Assembly (NCBI GenBank): GCA_018262975.1
Contig: JADFDG010000004.1
Coordinates: 45,961-109,960 of the forward strand
From: Gammaproteobacteria bacterium
Lineage (GTDB): Bacteria > Pseudomonadota > Gammaproteobacteria > Pseudomonadales > JADFDG01
Length of the DNA stretch: 64,000 nt
Reading direction: 5' to 3'
The notes beneath the pieces were generated by a model. The model did no database searches and was not told the origin of the DNA. It saw nothing but the letters and a program-made list of their open reading frames with translations. The position numbers were made by a program, and so were the translations under genes. This document shows, one piece after another, positions 27,796 to 36,742 of the stretch (position 1 is its first letter; every line of letters starts with the position of its first letter).

Positions 27796-28356
27796 ATGGG
27801 CGAGCACCGACTGACGCGCATCACCACCCGCACCGGTGACGACGGCAGCACGGGCCTGGCCGACGGCACGCGCCTGGCCAAGACCAGTGCGCGCGTCGCG
27901 GCACTGGGCGACGTCGATGAACTGAACGCCTGCATCGGCCTGCTGTGCGTCGCGCCGGGCATCGCGCCGGCGCTGGCGACGCGCTTGCGCGCGGTGCAGC
28001 AGGAACTGTTCGACATCGGCGGCGAACTGTCGCTGCCCGGCCGCGCGCTGCTGGCGCGCGACGCACTGGCCATGCTCGATACCGACATCAGCGAGTGGAA
28101 TGCCACGTTGCCACCGCTCACCGAGTTCGTCCTGCCCGGCAGCAACGAGGCCAACGCGCGCGCGCACCTGGCGCGCACCGTGTGCCGGCGCGCGGAACGG
28201 ACGCTGTGGGAAGTGGCACGGCAGGAGGGCGACGCCCTGTCGCCAGACCTGCCGCGCTATCTGAATCGCCTGTCCGACTGGCTGTTCGTGCTGTCGCGCC
28301 TGCTCGCACGCCAGCACCACAACCCCGAAACCCTCTGGCGCTCCCGCTCGTCGTAG
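27796..28356 (+). CDS. Cob(I)yrinic acid a,c-diamide adenosyltransferase, PduO type
   Basis: A 186-residue enzyme that adenosylates cob(I)alamin to the coenzyme form in the cytoplasm. The PduO/EutT-like ATP-binding segment TRTGDDGSTGLADGTRLAKTS is at the N-terminus. It is followed by VDELNACIGLL and the conserved RTVCRRAERTLWEV and LNRLSDWLFVLSR helices. It lies 39 bases after btuB and is probably in the same riboswitch-controlled transcript. Its TAG stop is formed by the edge of palindromic repeat copy 5. Confidence 0.95.
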   Translation: MGEHRLTRITTRTGDDGSTGLADGTRLAKTSARVAALGDVDELNACIGLLCVAPGIAPALATRLRAVQQELFDIGGELSLPGRALLARDALAMLDTDISEWNATLPPLTEFVLPGSNEANARAHLARTVCRRAERTLWEVARQEGDALSPDLPRYLNRLSDWLFVLSRLLARQHHNPETLWRSRSS

Positions 28357-28423
28357 AGAGGGGGCCATGCCCCCGATGTTTTATCGACGATCAGGAGCAT
28401 CGGGGGCATGGCCCCCTCCCTAC
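28353..28423. repeat. Palindromic REP-like repeat, head-to-head pair (copy 5)
   Basis: GTAGAGAGGGGGCCATGCCCCCGATG and the inverted CATCGGGGGCATGGCCCCCTCCCTAC, separated by about 19 bases. It fills the whole gap between two converging genes, and its outer GTAG ends supply the TAG stops of both: the adenosyltransferase (28354-28356) and aceF (28420-28422). It may also act as a bidirectional hairpin terminator. Confidence 0.92.
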
Positions 28424-30027
28424 AGCGTCAGCCGCCGCAGGTCGGCCATTAGTCCGGACAGGTAAGTGATGAAGCGCGCCGCGTCGGCGCCGTCGATCAC
28501 CCGGTGGTCGTAGGACAGCGACAGCGGCAGCATCAGGCGCGGCTGGAACGCCTTGCCGTCCCACACCGGCTTCATCGCCGAGCGCGACACGCCGAGGATC
28601 GCCACCTCCGGCCAGTTCACGATCGGCGTGAACGCCGTGCCACCGATACCGCCCAGCGACGAAATGCTGAACGTCGCGCCCGACATGTCGGCCGGCGTCA
28701 GCTTCTTGTCACGCGCCTTCCTTGACAGCTCGCCCATCTCGCGGGCGATCTCCAGCACGCCCTTGCGATCAGCATCGCGGATCACCGGCACCACCAGGCC
28801 ATCGGGCGTGTCCACCGCGATGCCGATGTGCCAGTAGTTCTTCACGATCAACTTCTCGCCGCCGACGTCCAGCGAACTGTTGAACTTCGGGTACTGCTTG
28901 AGCGCACCGACGCAGGCCTTCACCAGGAAGGCCAGCATGGTGAGTTTCACGCCGTCCTTGAGGCGGGCGTTCTCGCTGACGCGGAATTCCTCGAGGCTGG
29001 TGATGTCGGCGTCATCGTGCTGCGTGACATGCGGAATGTGCACCCAGGCACGGTGCAGGTTCTGCGCGCTGACCCGCCGCAACTTGTTGAGCGCCAGTTC
29101 CTCGACCGGGCCCCACTTGGCGAAATCGATGCGCGGCAATTCCGGCAGGCCACTGCCGGCGCCGACCGCGGCCGGCGCAGCCGGTGCGGACATGCGCTTC
29201 TTTACGTGCGCGTGCACGTCATCGCGGGTGACACGGCCCTTCAGGCCGGTGGCGGCGACTTCGGCCAGCACCACGCCCAGTTCGCGCGCCAGCTTGCGCA
29301 CGGCGGGACCGGCATGGACATCGGCGGCGCTGACCACCGCCGGCGAACCGCTGCCGGATACCGGCGCCGGCTTCTGTTCCAGCTCGCGCGGCTCCGGCTC
29401 GTCGAGCACCGCCACCACGGGCGCCGACGCAGCCTGCGCAACGGGCGCCGACGCGACGCCCGCGGCCTCCAGGGTAACGATCGGTGTGCCCTGCCGGACC
29501 TTGTCGCCCTTTTTCACCAGCAACGCGACGACCTTGCCGGCTGCTTCCGCCGGCACTTCCATGGTCGCCTTGTCGGACTCGAGCACGATCAGCGTCTGTT
29601 CTTTGGCCACCGTGTCGCCGGGCTTCACGCTGACCTCGATCACATCCACGCCCTTGTCGGTGCCGATGTCCGGCACCGACAGCGTGAGCACACCGCCAGC
29701 GACGGCGCCAGGAGCCGGAGCCGGAGCGGGAGCGGGAACAGGAACAGGAACAGGCGCAGTCGGGGGCATGGCCCCCTCGCCACGAACTGCTTGCGCTTCC
29801 ACCACCAGGATCAACGCACCCTGGGTGACCTTGTCGCCCACCTTCAGCGCGATCGATACCACCTTGCCGGCCACCGGGCTCGGCACCTCGACGGTAGCCT
29901 TGTCGGATTCCAGCACGATGAGCGTCTGCTCGGCCGCGACCATGTCACCGGGCTTCACGCTGATCTCGATCACATCAACCGGCTTGTCGGTGCCGACATC
30001 GGGAACCTTTACCTCGGTAGTCGCCAT
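28420..30027 (-). CDS. aceF: Pyruvate dehydrogenase E2, dihydrolipoyllysine acetyltransferase
   Basis: A 535-residue E2 core of the pyruvate dehydrogenase complex. Two lipoyl domains (about 1-76 and 113-190) carry lipoyl-lysines in LESDKATVEV (K43) and LESDKATMEV (K153). An E1/E3-binding domain (AGPAVRKLARELGV..VTRDDVHAHVKK) and the catalytic domain with SYDHRVIDGADAARF follow. The linker between lipoyl domains has Ala/Pro and Val/Pro repeats, and residues 81-90 (VRGEGAMPPT) are the translation of one palindromic repeat unit. The gene starts three bases after the aceE stop. No lpd gene is present here. Confidence 0.96.
   Translation of the reverse strand: MATTEVKVPDVGTDKPVDVIEISVKPGDMVAAEQTLIVLESDKATVEVPSPVAGKVVSIALKVGDKVTQGALILVVEAQAVRGEGAMPPTAPVPVPVPAPAPAPAPGAVAGGVLTLSVPDIGTDKGVDVIEVSVKPGDTVAKEQTLIVLESDKATMEVPAEAAGKVVALLVKKGDKVRQGTPIVTLEAAGVASAPVAQAASAPVVAVLDEPEPRELEQKPAPVSGSGSPAVVSAADVHAGPAVRKLARELGVVLAEVAATGLKGRVTRDDVHAHVKKRMSAPAAPAAVGAGSGLPELPRIDFAKWGPVEELALNKLRRVSAQNLHRAWVHIPHVTQHDDADITSLEEFRVSENARLKDGVKLTMLAFLVKACVGALKQYPKFNSSLDVGGEKLIVKNYWHIGIAVDTPDGLVVPVIRDADRKGVLEIAREMGELSRKARDKKLTPADMSGATFSISSLGGIGGTAFTPIVNWPEVAILGVSRSAMKPVWDGKAFQPRLMLPLSLSYDHRVIDGADAARFITYLSGLMADLRRLTL
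29760..29784. repeat. Palindromic REP-like repeat, single unit inside aceF (copy 6)
   Basis: TCGGGGGCATGGCCCCCTCGCCAC is one base from the right arm of copy 2 (…CTCGCTAC). It is read in frame in aceF, adding about ten residues at the edge of the flexible linker between the two lipoyl domains. Next to it lies a stretch of near-tandem hexamers (GGAGCC/GGAGCG/GGAACA) encoding the Ala/Pro and Val/Pro linker. Confidence 0.85.
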
Positions 30028-30030
30028 GGT

Positions 30031-32703
30031 TCAGCTCCTCACCGGGTCTTTCTTGCCGGGATCGATGCCATAGCGCTTGATCGCGTCGGCCACCAGCTTG
30101 CGCTCGATCTTGCCGTCGTCAGCCAGCGCCGTCAGCGCGGCCACCACCACGAAGCGGCGGTCCACCTCGAAGAACTCGCGCAACTTGCCGCGCGAATCGC
30201 TGCGCCCGAAGCCGTCGGTGCCCAGCACGCGGTAGGTACCCGGTACGAACGGACGAATCTGGTCGGCGAACAGTTTCATGTGGTCGGTGGCCGCAACCAC
30301 CGGGCCACCGGCATCCGCCAGGCACTGCGCCACCCACGATTGCCGCGGCTTCTTCTCCAGCGGGTGCAGCATGTTCCAACGCTCGACGGCCAGGCCGTCG
30401 CGACGCAGCTCGTTGAAGCTGGTCACGCTCCACACGTCGGCACGCACGCCGTAATCGGCGGCGAGCATGTCCGCCGCCGCTTCCACTTCGCGCAGGATGG
30501 TGCCGCTGCCCAGCAACTGCACGACCGGCGCGCCCTTCTTGCCGGCCGGCGCCGCCTTCAACCGGTACATCCCGCGGATGATCCCTTCCTCGGCGCCCTT
30601 GGGCATCGCCGGGTGCGGGTAGTTCTCGTTCATCGCGGTGATGTAATAGAACACGCTCTCCTGCTCGCCATACATGCGGCGCAGGCCGTCCTGCAGGATC
30701 ACCGCCATCTCGAACGCGTAGGTCGGGTCATACGACACGCAGTTGGGGATGGTGGACGCCAGGATGTGGCTGTGGCCGTCCTGGTGCTGCAGTCCCTCGC
30801 CGTTGAGCGTGGTGCGCCCGGCGGTGGCACCGATCAGGAAACCACGCGCCTGCGAATCACCGGCCGCCCAGGCGAAGTCACCGATGCGCTGGAAGCCGAA
30901 CATCGAGTAGTAAACGTAGAACGGGATCAGCGGCTTGTTGTTCACCGAGTACGACGTACCCGCCGCCATCCACGCGGAGAACGCGCCGGCCTCGTTGATG
31001 CCTTCTTCCAGCACCCGGCCCTGCTTGTCCTCGCGGTAATACATGACCTGGCCGGCGTCTTCCGGCTTGTACAGCTGGCCGACCGCGGAGTAGATCGCGT
31101 ACTGGCGGAACATCGCCTCCATGCCGAAGGTGCGCGCCTCGTCCGGCACGATCGGCACGCAGCGCTCGCCGAGATCAGGCAGCTTCATCAGCGCAGTGAG
31201 CATGCGCACGAACGCCATGGTGGTGGACAACGGCCGCTCGGAACCCTCGAGCATCGACGCGAACAGGTCCAGCGACGGCACCGCGAAAGTGTCGGTGCTG
31301 GCCACGCGGCGTTGCGGCAGGTGGCCGTTCAGCGCGGCGCGGTGCTCGCGCAGGTATTTCATCTCCGGGCTGTCTTCCGCCGGCTTGAAATACGGCACCT
31401 TGGGCAGGTCGGCGTCACTCACCGGGATGTCGAAGCGGTCGCGGAATTCGCGCAGGCTGTCGAGGTCGAGCTTCTTGATCTGGTGCGTCTTGTTCACCGC
31501 CTCGCCGGCGCCGGTGCCGTAGCCCTTCACCGTCTTGGCGAGGATCACCGTGGGCTGGCCCTTGTGCCGCACCGCCGCCAGGTAGGCCGCGTACACCTTG
31601 TACGGGTCGTGGCCGCCGCGGTTGAGTTCGTAGATCTGGTCGTCGGTCATGTCCTCGACCATCTTGGCAAGTTCCGGGTACTTGCCGAAGAAATGCTCGC
31701 GCGTGTAGCCGCCACCGTGCATCTTGAACGCTTGGTACTCGCCGTCCACGCACTCGTTCATGCGCTGGCGCAATGCGCCGGTGTCGTCGCGTGCCAGCAG
31801 CGGATCCCAGTGGCGCCCCCAGACCACCTTGATGACGTTCCAGCCGGCACCGCGGAAGGTGCTCTCCAGCTCCTGGATGATCTTGCCGTTGCCACGCACC
31901 GGGCCGTCCAGGCGCTGCAGGTTGCAGTTCACCACGAAGATCAGGTTGTCGAGCTTTTCACGGCCGGCCAGCGCGATGGCGCCGGTGGATTCCGGCTCGT
32001 CCATCTCGCCGTCGCCGAGGAAGCACCACACCTTGCGATCCTCGTCCGGCAACAGGCCGCGATTGATCAGGTACTTCATGATGTGGGCCTGGTAGATCGA
32101 CTGCATCGACGCCAGGCCCATGGACACCGTGGGGAACTGCCAGAAATCCGGCATCAGCCACGGGTGCGGGTACGAAGACAGGCCCTTGCCGTCCACTTCA
32201 CGCCGGTAGCTGTCCAGCTGCTCCTCGGTGAGCCGCCCCTCGAGGAAGGCTCGCGCGTAGATGCCCGGCGCCGAGTGGCCCTGGTAATAGACCAGGTCGC
32301 CGCCGAAGTTCTCGTTCGGCGCGCGGAAGAAATGGTTGAAGCCCACGTCATAGAGCGTGGCGCTCGAGGCGAACGAGGAAATGTGTCCGCCGAGCTCGTC
32401 ATCGCTCATGTTGGCGCGCTGCACCATCGCCATCGCGTTCCAGCGGATGTACGCGCGCAGCCGCCGCTCGGTGTGGTTGTCACCCGGGTAGGCCGGCTCG
32501 TCGCGCAGCGAGATGGTGTTGATGTACGGGGTGTTGAGGCTGTCGAGGCGGACGCCCTTGCGGCGGGCGTACTCGTTGACGCGTTCGAGAAGGAAGCGGG
32601 CCCGTTCGGGGCCTTCCTGGCGGAGGGCGGAGGCGAAGGAATCAAGCCACTCGCGCGTTTCCTGCGGATCGATATCGTCGAACAAGCGGTTTATATCGGC
32701 CAT
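30031..32703 (-). CDS. aceE: Pyruvate dehydrogenase E1 component, homodimeric
   Basis: An 890-residue thiamine-diphosphate enzyme that decarboxylates pyruvate and acetylates E2. The length matches the E. coli-type single-chain E1 (887). The ThDP motif is GDGEMDEPESTGAIALAGREKLDNLIFVVNCN. Other landmarks are RRVNEYARR-like N-terminal helices, GRTTLNGEGLQHQDGHSH and the conserved ending YGIDPGKKDPVR. It leads the aceE-aceF operon. The 148-base upstream gap to ampE shows no obvious PdhR-type operator by eye. Confidence 0.98.
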   Translation of the reverse strand: MADINRLFDDIDPQETREWLDSFASALRQEGPERARFLLERVNEYARRKGVRLDSLNTPYINTISLRDEPAYPGDNHTERRLRAYIRWNAMAMVQRANMSDDELGGHISSFASSATLYDVGFNHFFRAPNENFGGDLVYYQGHSAPGIYARAFLEGRLTEEQLDSYRREVDGKGLSSYPHPWLMPDFWQFPTVSMGLASMQSIYQAHIMKYLINRGLLPDEDRKVWCFLGDGEMDEPESTGAIALAGREKLDNLIFVVNCNLQRLDGPVRGNGKIIQELESTFRGAGWNVIKVVWGRHWDPLLARDDTGALRQRMNECVDGEYQAFKMHGGGYTREHFFGKYPELAKMVEDMTDDQIYELNRGGHDPYKVYAAYLAAVRHKGQPTVILAKTVKGYGTGAGEAVNKTHQIKKLDLDSLREFRDRFDIPVSDADLPKVPYFKPAEDSPEMKYLREHRAALNGHLPQRRVASTDTFAVPSLDLFASMLEGSERPLSTTMAFVRMLTALMKLPDLGERCVPIVPDEARTFGMEAMFRQYAIYSAVGQLYKPEDAGQVMYYREDKQGRVLEEGINEAGAFSAWMAAGTSYSVNNKPLIPFYVYYSMFGFQRIGDFAWAAGDSQARGFLIGATAGRTTLNGEGLQHQDGHSHILASTIPNCVSYDPTYAFEMAVILQDGLRRMYGEQESVFYYITAMNENYPHPAMPKGAEEGIIRGMYRLKAAPAGKKGAPVVQLLGSGTILREVEAAADMLAADYGVRADVWSVTSFNELRRDGLAVERWNMLHPLEKKPRQSWVAQCLADAGGPVVAATDHMKLFADQIRPFVPGTYRVLGTDGFGRSDSRGKLREFFEVDRRFVVVAALTALADDGKIERKLVADAIKRYGIDPGKKDPVRS

Positions 32704-32851
32704 GGTGTGGCTTCCTGTCAGGGAACCGTGGTCGCGGTTCCGGGTTGCGCTGGACCGGGGAAGGCGCTTTTGGCGCCGTGACCGGGCGGTCGCGACTATA
32801 GCAAATCCGGCGTTGCCCGGCCCCGGCCCGGCAAGCCCGCGCGGGCGGCGA

Positions 32852-33694
32852 TCAGAAACCCACGATCACCGAGACCGCCATCAACATGATCCAGACCACC
32901 TGGGTGCGCAGCAGCAGGCCACGCACATCGGTGACCTCCAGGCCGACTTCCGGGGTCCCGCCCACCTGCGGCGACAGCCCCACGGCCGCCACGCACAGGT
33001 CCCCGGCCAGGTTCTCCGCCGGGTCCTCGTCGTCGAGCAGGCGACTGTCCAGCACCGGCCAGGCCCGGCCGGAATTCCCGGTCAGCAGCAGGGTGCCGCC
33101 CAGCAGCCGCACCACCAGCCAGTCCAGTCGCGTGCGCATGTCTCGGGCGGCGTCGGCCAGCAGCGGATCAGCGCCGCGCTGCACCGACTCCAGCACCGCC
33201 AGCGCCAGCAGGCCCGGCAGGCCGGTCACGGCAAACACGATGATCCAGGTGAAGTTCTCGCGCCAGGCACGCACGAAGATGGCGCGCAGCACGTTGCGAT
33301 GCAGCACCGCCGCCTCGTCGCCACCGGCGCCGAAACGGGCGGTAACGAACTGCCGCAACGCCGCCTCGTCGCCCAGGTACCACAGGCGCAGGTACTCGTT
33401 GATGTCCGCGCCGAGGTGGTCGCGCCCCACGAACACCCACAACAGCACCACGTAGACGGCCAGCAAGGGCAGCGACAGCAGGAAATCGTTGACGCCGAAA
33501 CGCACCAGGAAGCCCGCCGCCACCCACAGCAGCAACAGCATCAGCAGGCGGCCGGACGGCGTGCGGGCGAGCGTTCCGGTCAACGGCAACGGCGCCAGCA
33601 GCACGCGCACCGCAGCATCGCGCCAGCTGGCCGGATCGTGTCGCCACTCGATGCGCCGCAGCGCCAGCAGGACGAGGAACGCGAGCAGTTTCAT
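32852..33694 (-). CDS. ampE: AmpE-like inner-membrane regulatory protein
   Basis: A 280-residue membrane protein with about four hydrophobic segments (MKLLAFLVLLAL, LMLLLLWVAAGFLV, LPLLAVYVVLLWVFVG, WIIVFAVTGLPGLLALAV). The conserved LWYLGDEAALRQFV and HRNVLRAIFVRAWRENF segments are typical of AmpE/CobD-like proteins. AmpE is linked to ampD and beta-lactamase signalling, though its biochemical role is unsettled. Its start overlaps the ampD stop by four bases, giving the classic ampDE order. Confidence 0.9.
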   Translation of the reverse strand: MKLLAFLVLLALRRIEWRHDPASWRDAAVRVLLAPLPLTGTLARTPSGRLLMLLLLWVAAGFLVRFGVNDFLLSLPLLAVYVVLLWVFVGRDHLGADINEYLRLWYLGDEAALRQFVTARFGAGGDEAAVLHRNVLRAIFVRAWRENFTWIIVFAVTGLPGLLALAVLESVQRGADPLLADAARDMRTRLDWLVVRLLGGTLLLTGNSGRAWPVLDSRLLDDEDPAENLAGDLCVAAVGLSPQVGGTPEVGLEVTDVRGLLLRTQVVWIMLMAVSVIVGF

Positions 33695-34278
33695 GCAGTC
33701 GTGGATGCACCGGTGGACAGGGCCACGGCCAGCGCCGCGCGGTAGCGGGCCCAGTCGAACGCCGGGCCGGGGTCGGTCTTGCGCCCCGGGGCGATATCGC
33801 TGTGGCCGGCTATGCGGTCGGGCGTGATGGCCGGGAAGTGGCGCAACAGTAGCACGGAGAGCGACACCAGCCGACGGTACTGGCGTTCCGTGTAGGGGCG
33901 GTCGTCGGTGCCTTCCAGCTCGATGCCAATGGAAAAGTCGTTGCAGTTCTCGCGGCCGCCGAAGCTGCTCTTGCCGGCATGCCAGGCGCGGTCGCCCGTG
34001 GCCACGTATTGCACCAGCTCACCACTGCGGCGGACCAGGAAATGGGAAGACACCTGCAGGCCGCGCAAGGTCTCGAAGTAGGGATGCGCCGCGTGGTCCA
34101 GGCGATTGCTGAACAGGTCGTCGATCCACGGGCCGCCGAAACGGCCCGGCGGCAGGCTGATGTTGTGGATGACCAGCAGGGAGACCGTCTCGCCGGCCGG
34201 CCGCGCATTGAAATTGGGCGACGGGCAGCGACGGGCGCCGCGTACCCAGCCCGCCTCCATGCGGGACATGCGACTCAT
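33691..34278 (-). CDS. ampD: 1,6-anhydro-N-acetylmuramyl-L-alanine amidase
   Basis: A 195-residue cytoplasmic zinc amidase that cleaves the stem peptide from anhydro-muropeptides brought in by AmpG. The Amidase_2 fold shows zinc ligands in LLVIHNISLPPG and AGHSDIAPGRKTDPGPAFDW, and the conserved GRENCNDFSIGIELEG. The length fits the family (about 183-190). It overlaps the DUF1631 gene upstream (ATGA) and ampE downstream. The first Met is followed by another three codons on, so the exact start is uncertain. Confidence 0.95.
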   Translation of the reverse strand: MSRMSRMEAGWVRGARRCPSPNFNARPAGETVSLLVIHNISLPPGRFGGPWIDDLFSNRLDHAAHPYFETLRGLQVSSHFLVRRSGELVQYVATGDRAWHAGKSSFGGRENCNDFSIGIELEGTDDRPYTERQYRRLVSLSVLLLRHFPAITPDRIAGHSDIAPGRKTDPGPAFDWARYRAALAVALSTGASTTA

Positions 34279-36560
34279 CCGCCGGCCGCCGTGCCCGTGC
34301 GCAGCCGGGAAATCATGGTTTCCAGGGCGCGGTCAAACAGCGCCGTGTCGCTGACCAGCCGGGCGGAACCACCCTGCAGGTCCACGGCCAGTTGCGGAAC
34401 GGTCTTCTCGAAGATCTTTACGCCACGGCCGTTCACGAACACGTACTTGCCCTGCGCCTTGATCTTCGCGGCGATCTTGCCGCGCACCTTGAAGTCTTCC
34501 TCATGGTATTCCACCCAGCTGCCGGGGGTCAGGCCGTCGGCCAGGTTGAGCCAGTGCTCGTCGGTCGGTGCGGCCGGCGGCGGCGGTGGCGCGCTGGCGG
34601 CAATCACCACCTCATCGTCGCTGCGCCGCAACACCTGCACCGCCTCGCCGGCCACTGGCGCAGCCTCCTTCGGCGCCTCGGCCACCACCCGCACGGTACG
34701 CGTGGCCGCGCCGCCGGCCAGCGACAGCAACTGCGTGTTCAGCGCGGCCAGCAACGCCTCGCCACGCGCGGCGTCGAAGCCGGTGGCCTCGAAGCCCTTG
34801 CGCAAGCTCACCAGCAGGCGCGGCACCAGGCCGCGCTGGCGCTCGCGCAGGTCAGGACGCTCGTAGCGCTGCGCGCACCAGACCATCACTTCCAGCACCT
34901 TCAGGCGTTGCAGCCAGGCCTCGCTGTCGGCGCCGTCACGCACCGCGGTGAGTTGCAATACGCGCTGCCACGCCTCCTGGATGACATTGACGACTTCCGC
35001 CGGCAACGTCCTGCCACCAATGCGCGACGCCACCGCGTCACGCACCAGCCGCTGCGCCTCCTCGGTACGGGCGTGGCCTTCCTCACGATCACGCAGGCGC
35101 GCCTCGATCATCGACATCCGGCGCTCGCGCTCGGCGACAAAGTCGGCAAAGTCGTCGCCCAGCCGGCTGAACAGCGACAGGTCGTCGGCGAAATCGTTCA
35201 GGATGGCGTAAACGACCTGTTCCATGCGCGCGTAGAGGCCATCGTCGCTCTCGCGCGACCAGCCGATGCCGGCCCGTGCCAGCGCGTTCACCAGGCGGCG
35301 CGCCGGATGTTCCTCGTCGGCGAAGAACGCCTTGTCCAGCAACGCCACCTTGAGCAACGGGATCTGCAGGCGACCGATCAGCGCCTTCATCTCGCTGGGC
35401 AACTCGGCGTCATCGAGGATGAAATCGAACAGCATCGACACCAGGTTGATGACGTCGTCGTCCGCACTGTTGAGGGCGCGCGGCGCATCCTCCTCGCGGA
35501 TCAGCCCCGACAACTCGCCCTTGACGTCGATACGCGAGGCCTCGATCACCTCCGCGTCCTCGATGACATCGCCGTGCTCGATCACCCGGCCCGGTCCGGC
35601 GACCGGCTGCATCTGTTGCAAGCGCGTCAGCAGCGCGGTGAGCTCGACGCGCGGCACCGCCACCAGCGGCACGTCGGATTGCACCAGCCGGCCATCGACC
35701 ATGGCCTGCCCGTTGACGATCACCGGCAATTGCCCGACCTGCAGTTGCGCGAGCGGCAACGGCGCGCCGCCGCCGGGCAGCATGCCACCGCCGCCGAAGC
35801 CGCCACCCAGCGCACCGCGCGCCAGCGCCAGCAGTTCACCGAGCACGGCCGTCGCCGTGGCTTCGTCCACGTGGGAGGCGGGCGCACCACCACCGCCCTC
35901 GCGCACCGCCACCTGGCGCGGACGCGGGCGGCTGGACTTGATGTCCGGCAAGACGCCGCTGGAGACCAGCGACTGGTTGGCGGCCGCCACCACGTCGTGC
36001 AGTTCGTCCAGCACCTTGCGCTCGAACAGCTTGAACAGGATCAGGCGTGCCTTCACCGGCACCTTGAGGGCGTCGATCCCCGCGCGGAAGTGCTCGCAGA
36101 TGCGCTCCGGGTGCAACGGCAACTGCTCCGCGGCCACTTCTCGCGTCAACACCTTGGCAAAGCGCAGGCGCAGGTGCTCGAGGTCGGCGAGCATGGCGTC
36201 GCGGGCCCGCACCACCATGGCCTGCAGGGCCACCGACACGTCGAGTTCGTCCTCGCCGACCAGGGTGAGGCTGTCCAGCGAGAACGCCGCAGCCGGTTCG
36301 GCCTTCGCGCGCCGCGCGACGCCAGCCACGCTGTCAAAGTCCGCGCCTACCGCCTCGACGAACCCCGACACCAGCGCCTGCCGGCGCAGCCGCAATTCGC
36401 GCATGGCGTCGTAGTAGAGGCCCTGCTCGTCGGCCGGCGCCTTCTGCGACATGTCGAACAACGCATCGTCAGCCCCGTCGCACATGGCGTTGAGGCTGGA
36501 CTGCAGTGCTTCAACCGCATCCCTGCGCACGGTCTCCAGCAACGACGGGAGCGCCGACAT
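34275..36560 (-). CDS. DUF1631 family protein
   Basis: A 761-residue soluble protein recognised as a DUF1631 member by its N-terminus (MSALPSLLETVRRDAVEALQSSLNAMCDGADDALFDMSQ), its length and its place beside ampD. The central part has Gly/Pro-rich low-complexity linkers. The C-terminal 100 residues (ADGLTPGSWVEYHEEDFKVRGKIAAKIKAQGKYVFVNGRGVKI) look like a PilZ-like beta-barrel; a PilZ role is inferred, not shown. ATG 36560 is chosen because the extension in the track carries no family sequence. It begins the DUF1631-ampD-ampE operon, divergent from the AGCS symporter. Confidence 0.75.
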   Translation of the reverse strand: MSALPSLLETVRRDAVEALQSSLNAMCDGADDALFDMSQKAPADEQGLYYDAMRELRLRRQALVSGFVEAVGADFDSVAGVARRAKAEPAAAFSLDSLTLVGEDELDVSVALQAMVVRARDAMLADLEHLRLRFAKVLTREVAAEQLPLHPERICEHFRAGIDALKVPVKARLILFKLFERKVLDELHDVVAAANQSLVSSGVLPDIKSSRPRPRQVAVREGGGGAPASHVDEATATAVLGELLALARGALGGGFGGGGMLPGGGAPLPLAQLQVGQLPVIVNGQAMVDGRLVQSDVPLVAVPRVELTALLTRLQQMQPVAGPGRVIEHGDVIEDAEVIEASRIDVKGELSGLIREEDAPRALNSADDDVINLVSMLFDFILDDAELPSEMKALIGRLQIPLLKVALLDKAFFADEEHPARRLVNALARAGIGWSRESDDGLYARMEQVVYAILNDFADDLSLFSRLGDDFADFVAERERRMSMIEARLRDREEGHARTEEAQRLVRDAVASRIGGRTLPAEVVNVIQEAWQRVLQLTAVRDGADSEAWLQRLKVLEVMVWCAQRYERPDLRERQRGLVPRLLVSLRKGFEATGFDAARGEALLAALNTQLLSLAGGAATRTVRVVAEAPKEAAPVAGEAVQVLRRSDDEVVIAASAPPPPPAAPTDEHWLNLADGLTPGSWVEYHEEDFKVRGKIAAKIKAQGKYVFVNGRGVKIFEKTVPQLAVDLQGGSARLVSDTALFDRALETMISRLRTGTAAGG

Positions 36561-36742
36561 GACACCTGTTCTGTTGGCTAGGAATATCGTCGTATCGTAG
36601 CCCAGTGCCCCGGTACCCACCAGACGCCAGGCTGTACAGACTGCCCGCGGTAACACATTGATGACACACGGCCGCTGCCGATAGAGTGTCCCGCCCGGCC
36701 GGCGACCGCGCCGTTTCCGCCCCGTTTCGCAGGAGCCCACCC

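Noticed and set aside
28828-32781. A 1317-residue plus-strand ORF opposite aceF and aceE
   Set aside because: It is antisense shadow of two well-supported genes, rich in His/Arg/Ala/Val with no recognisable domain; typical of GC-rich coding sequence.
36658-36685. Possible sigma-70 promoter TTGATG-N16-GATAGA before the AGCS symporter
   Set aside because: The -10 match is poor and the spacing short; mentioned in the gene entry but not annotated as a feature.
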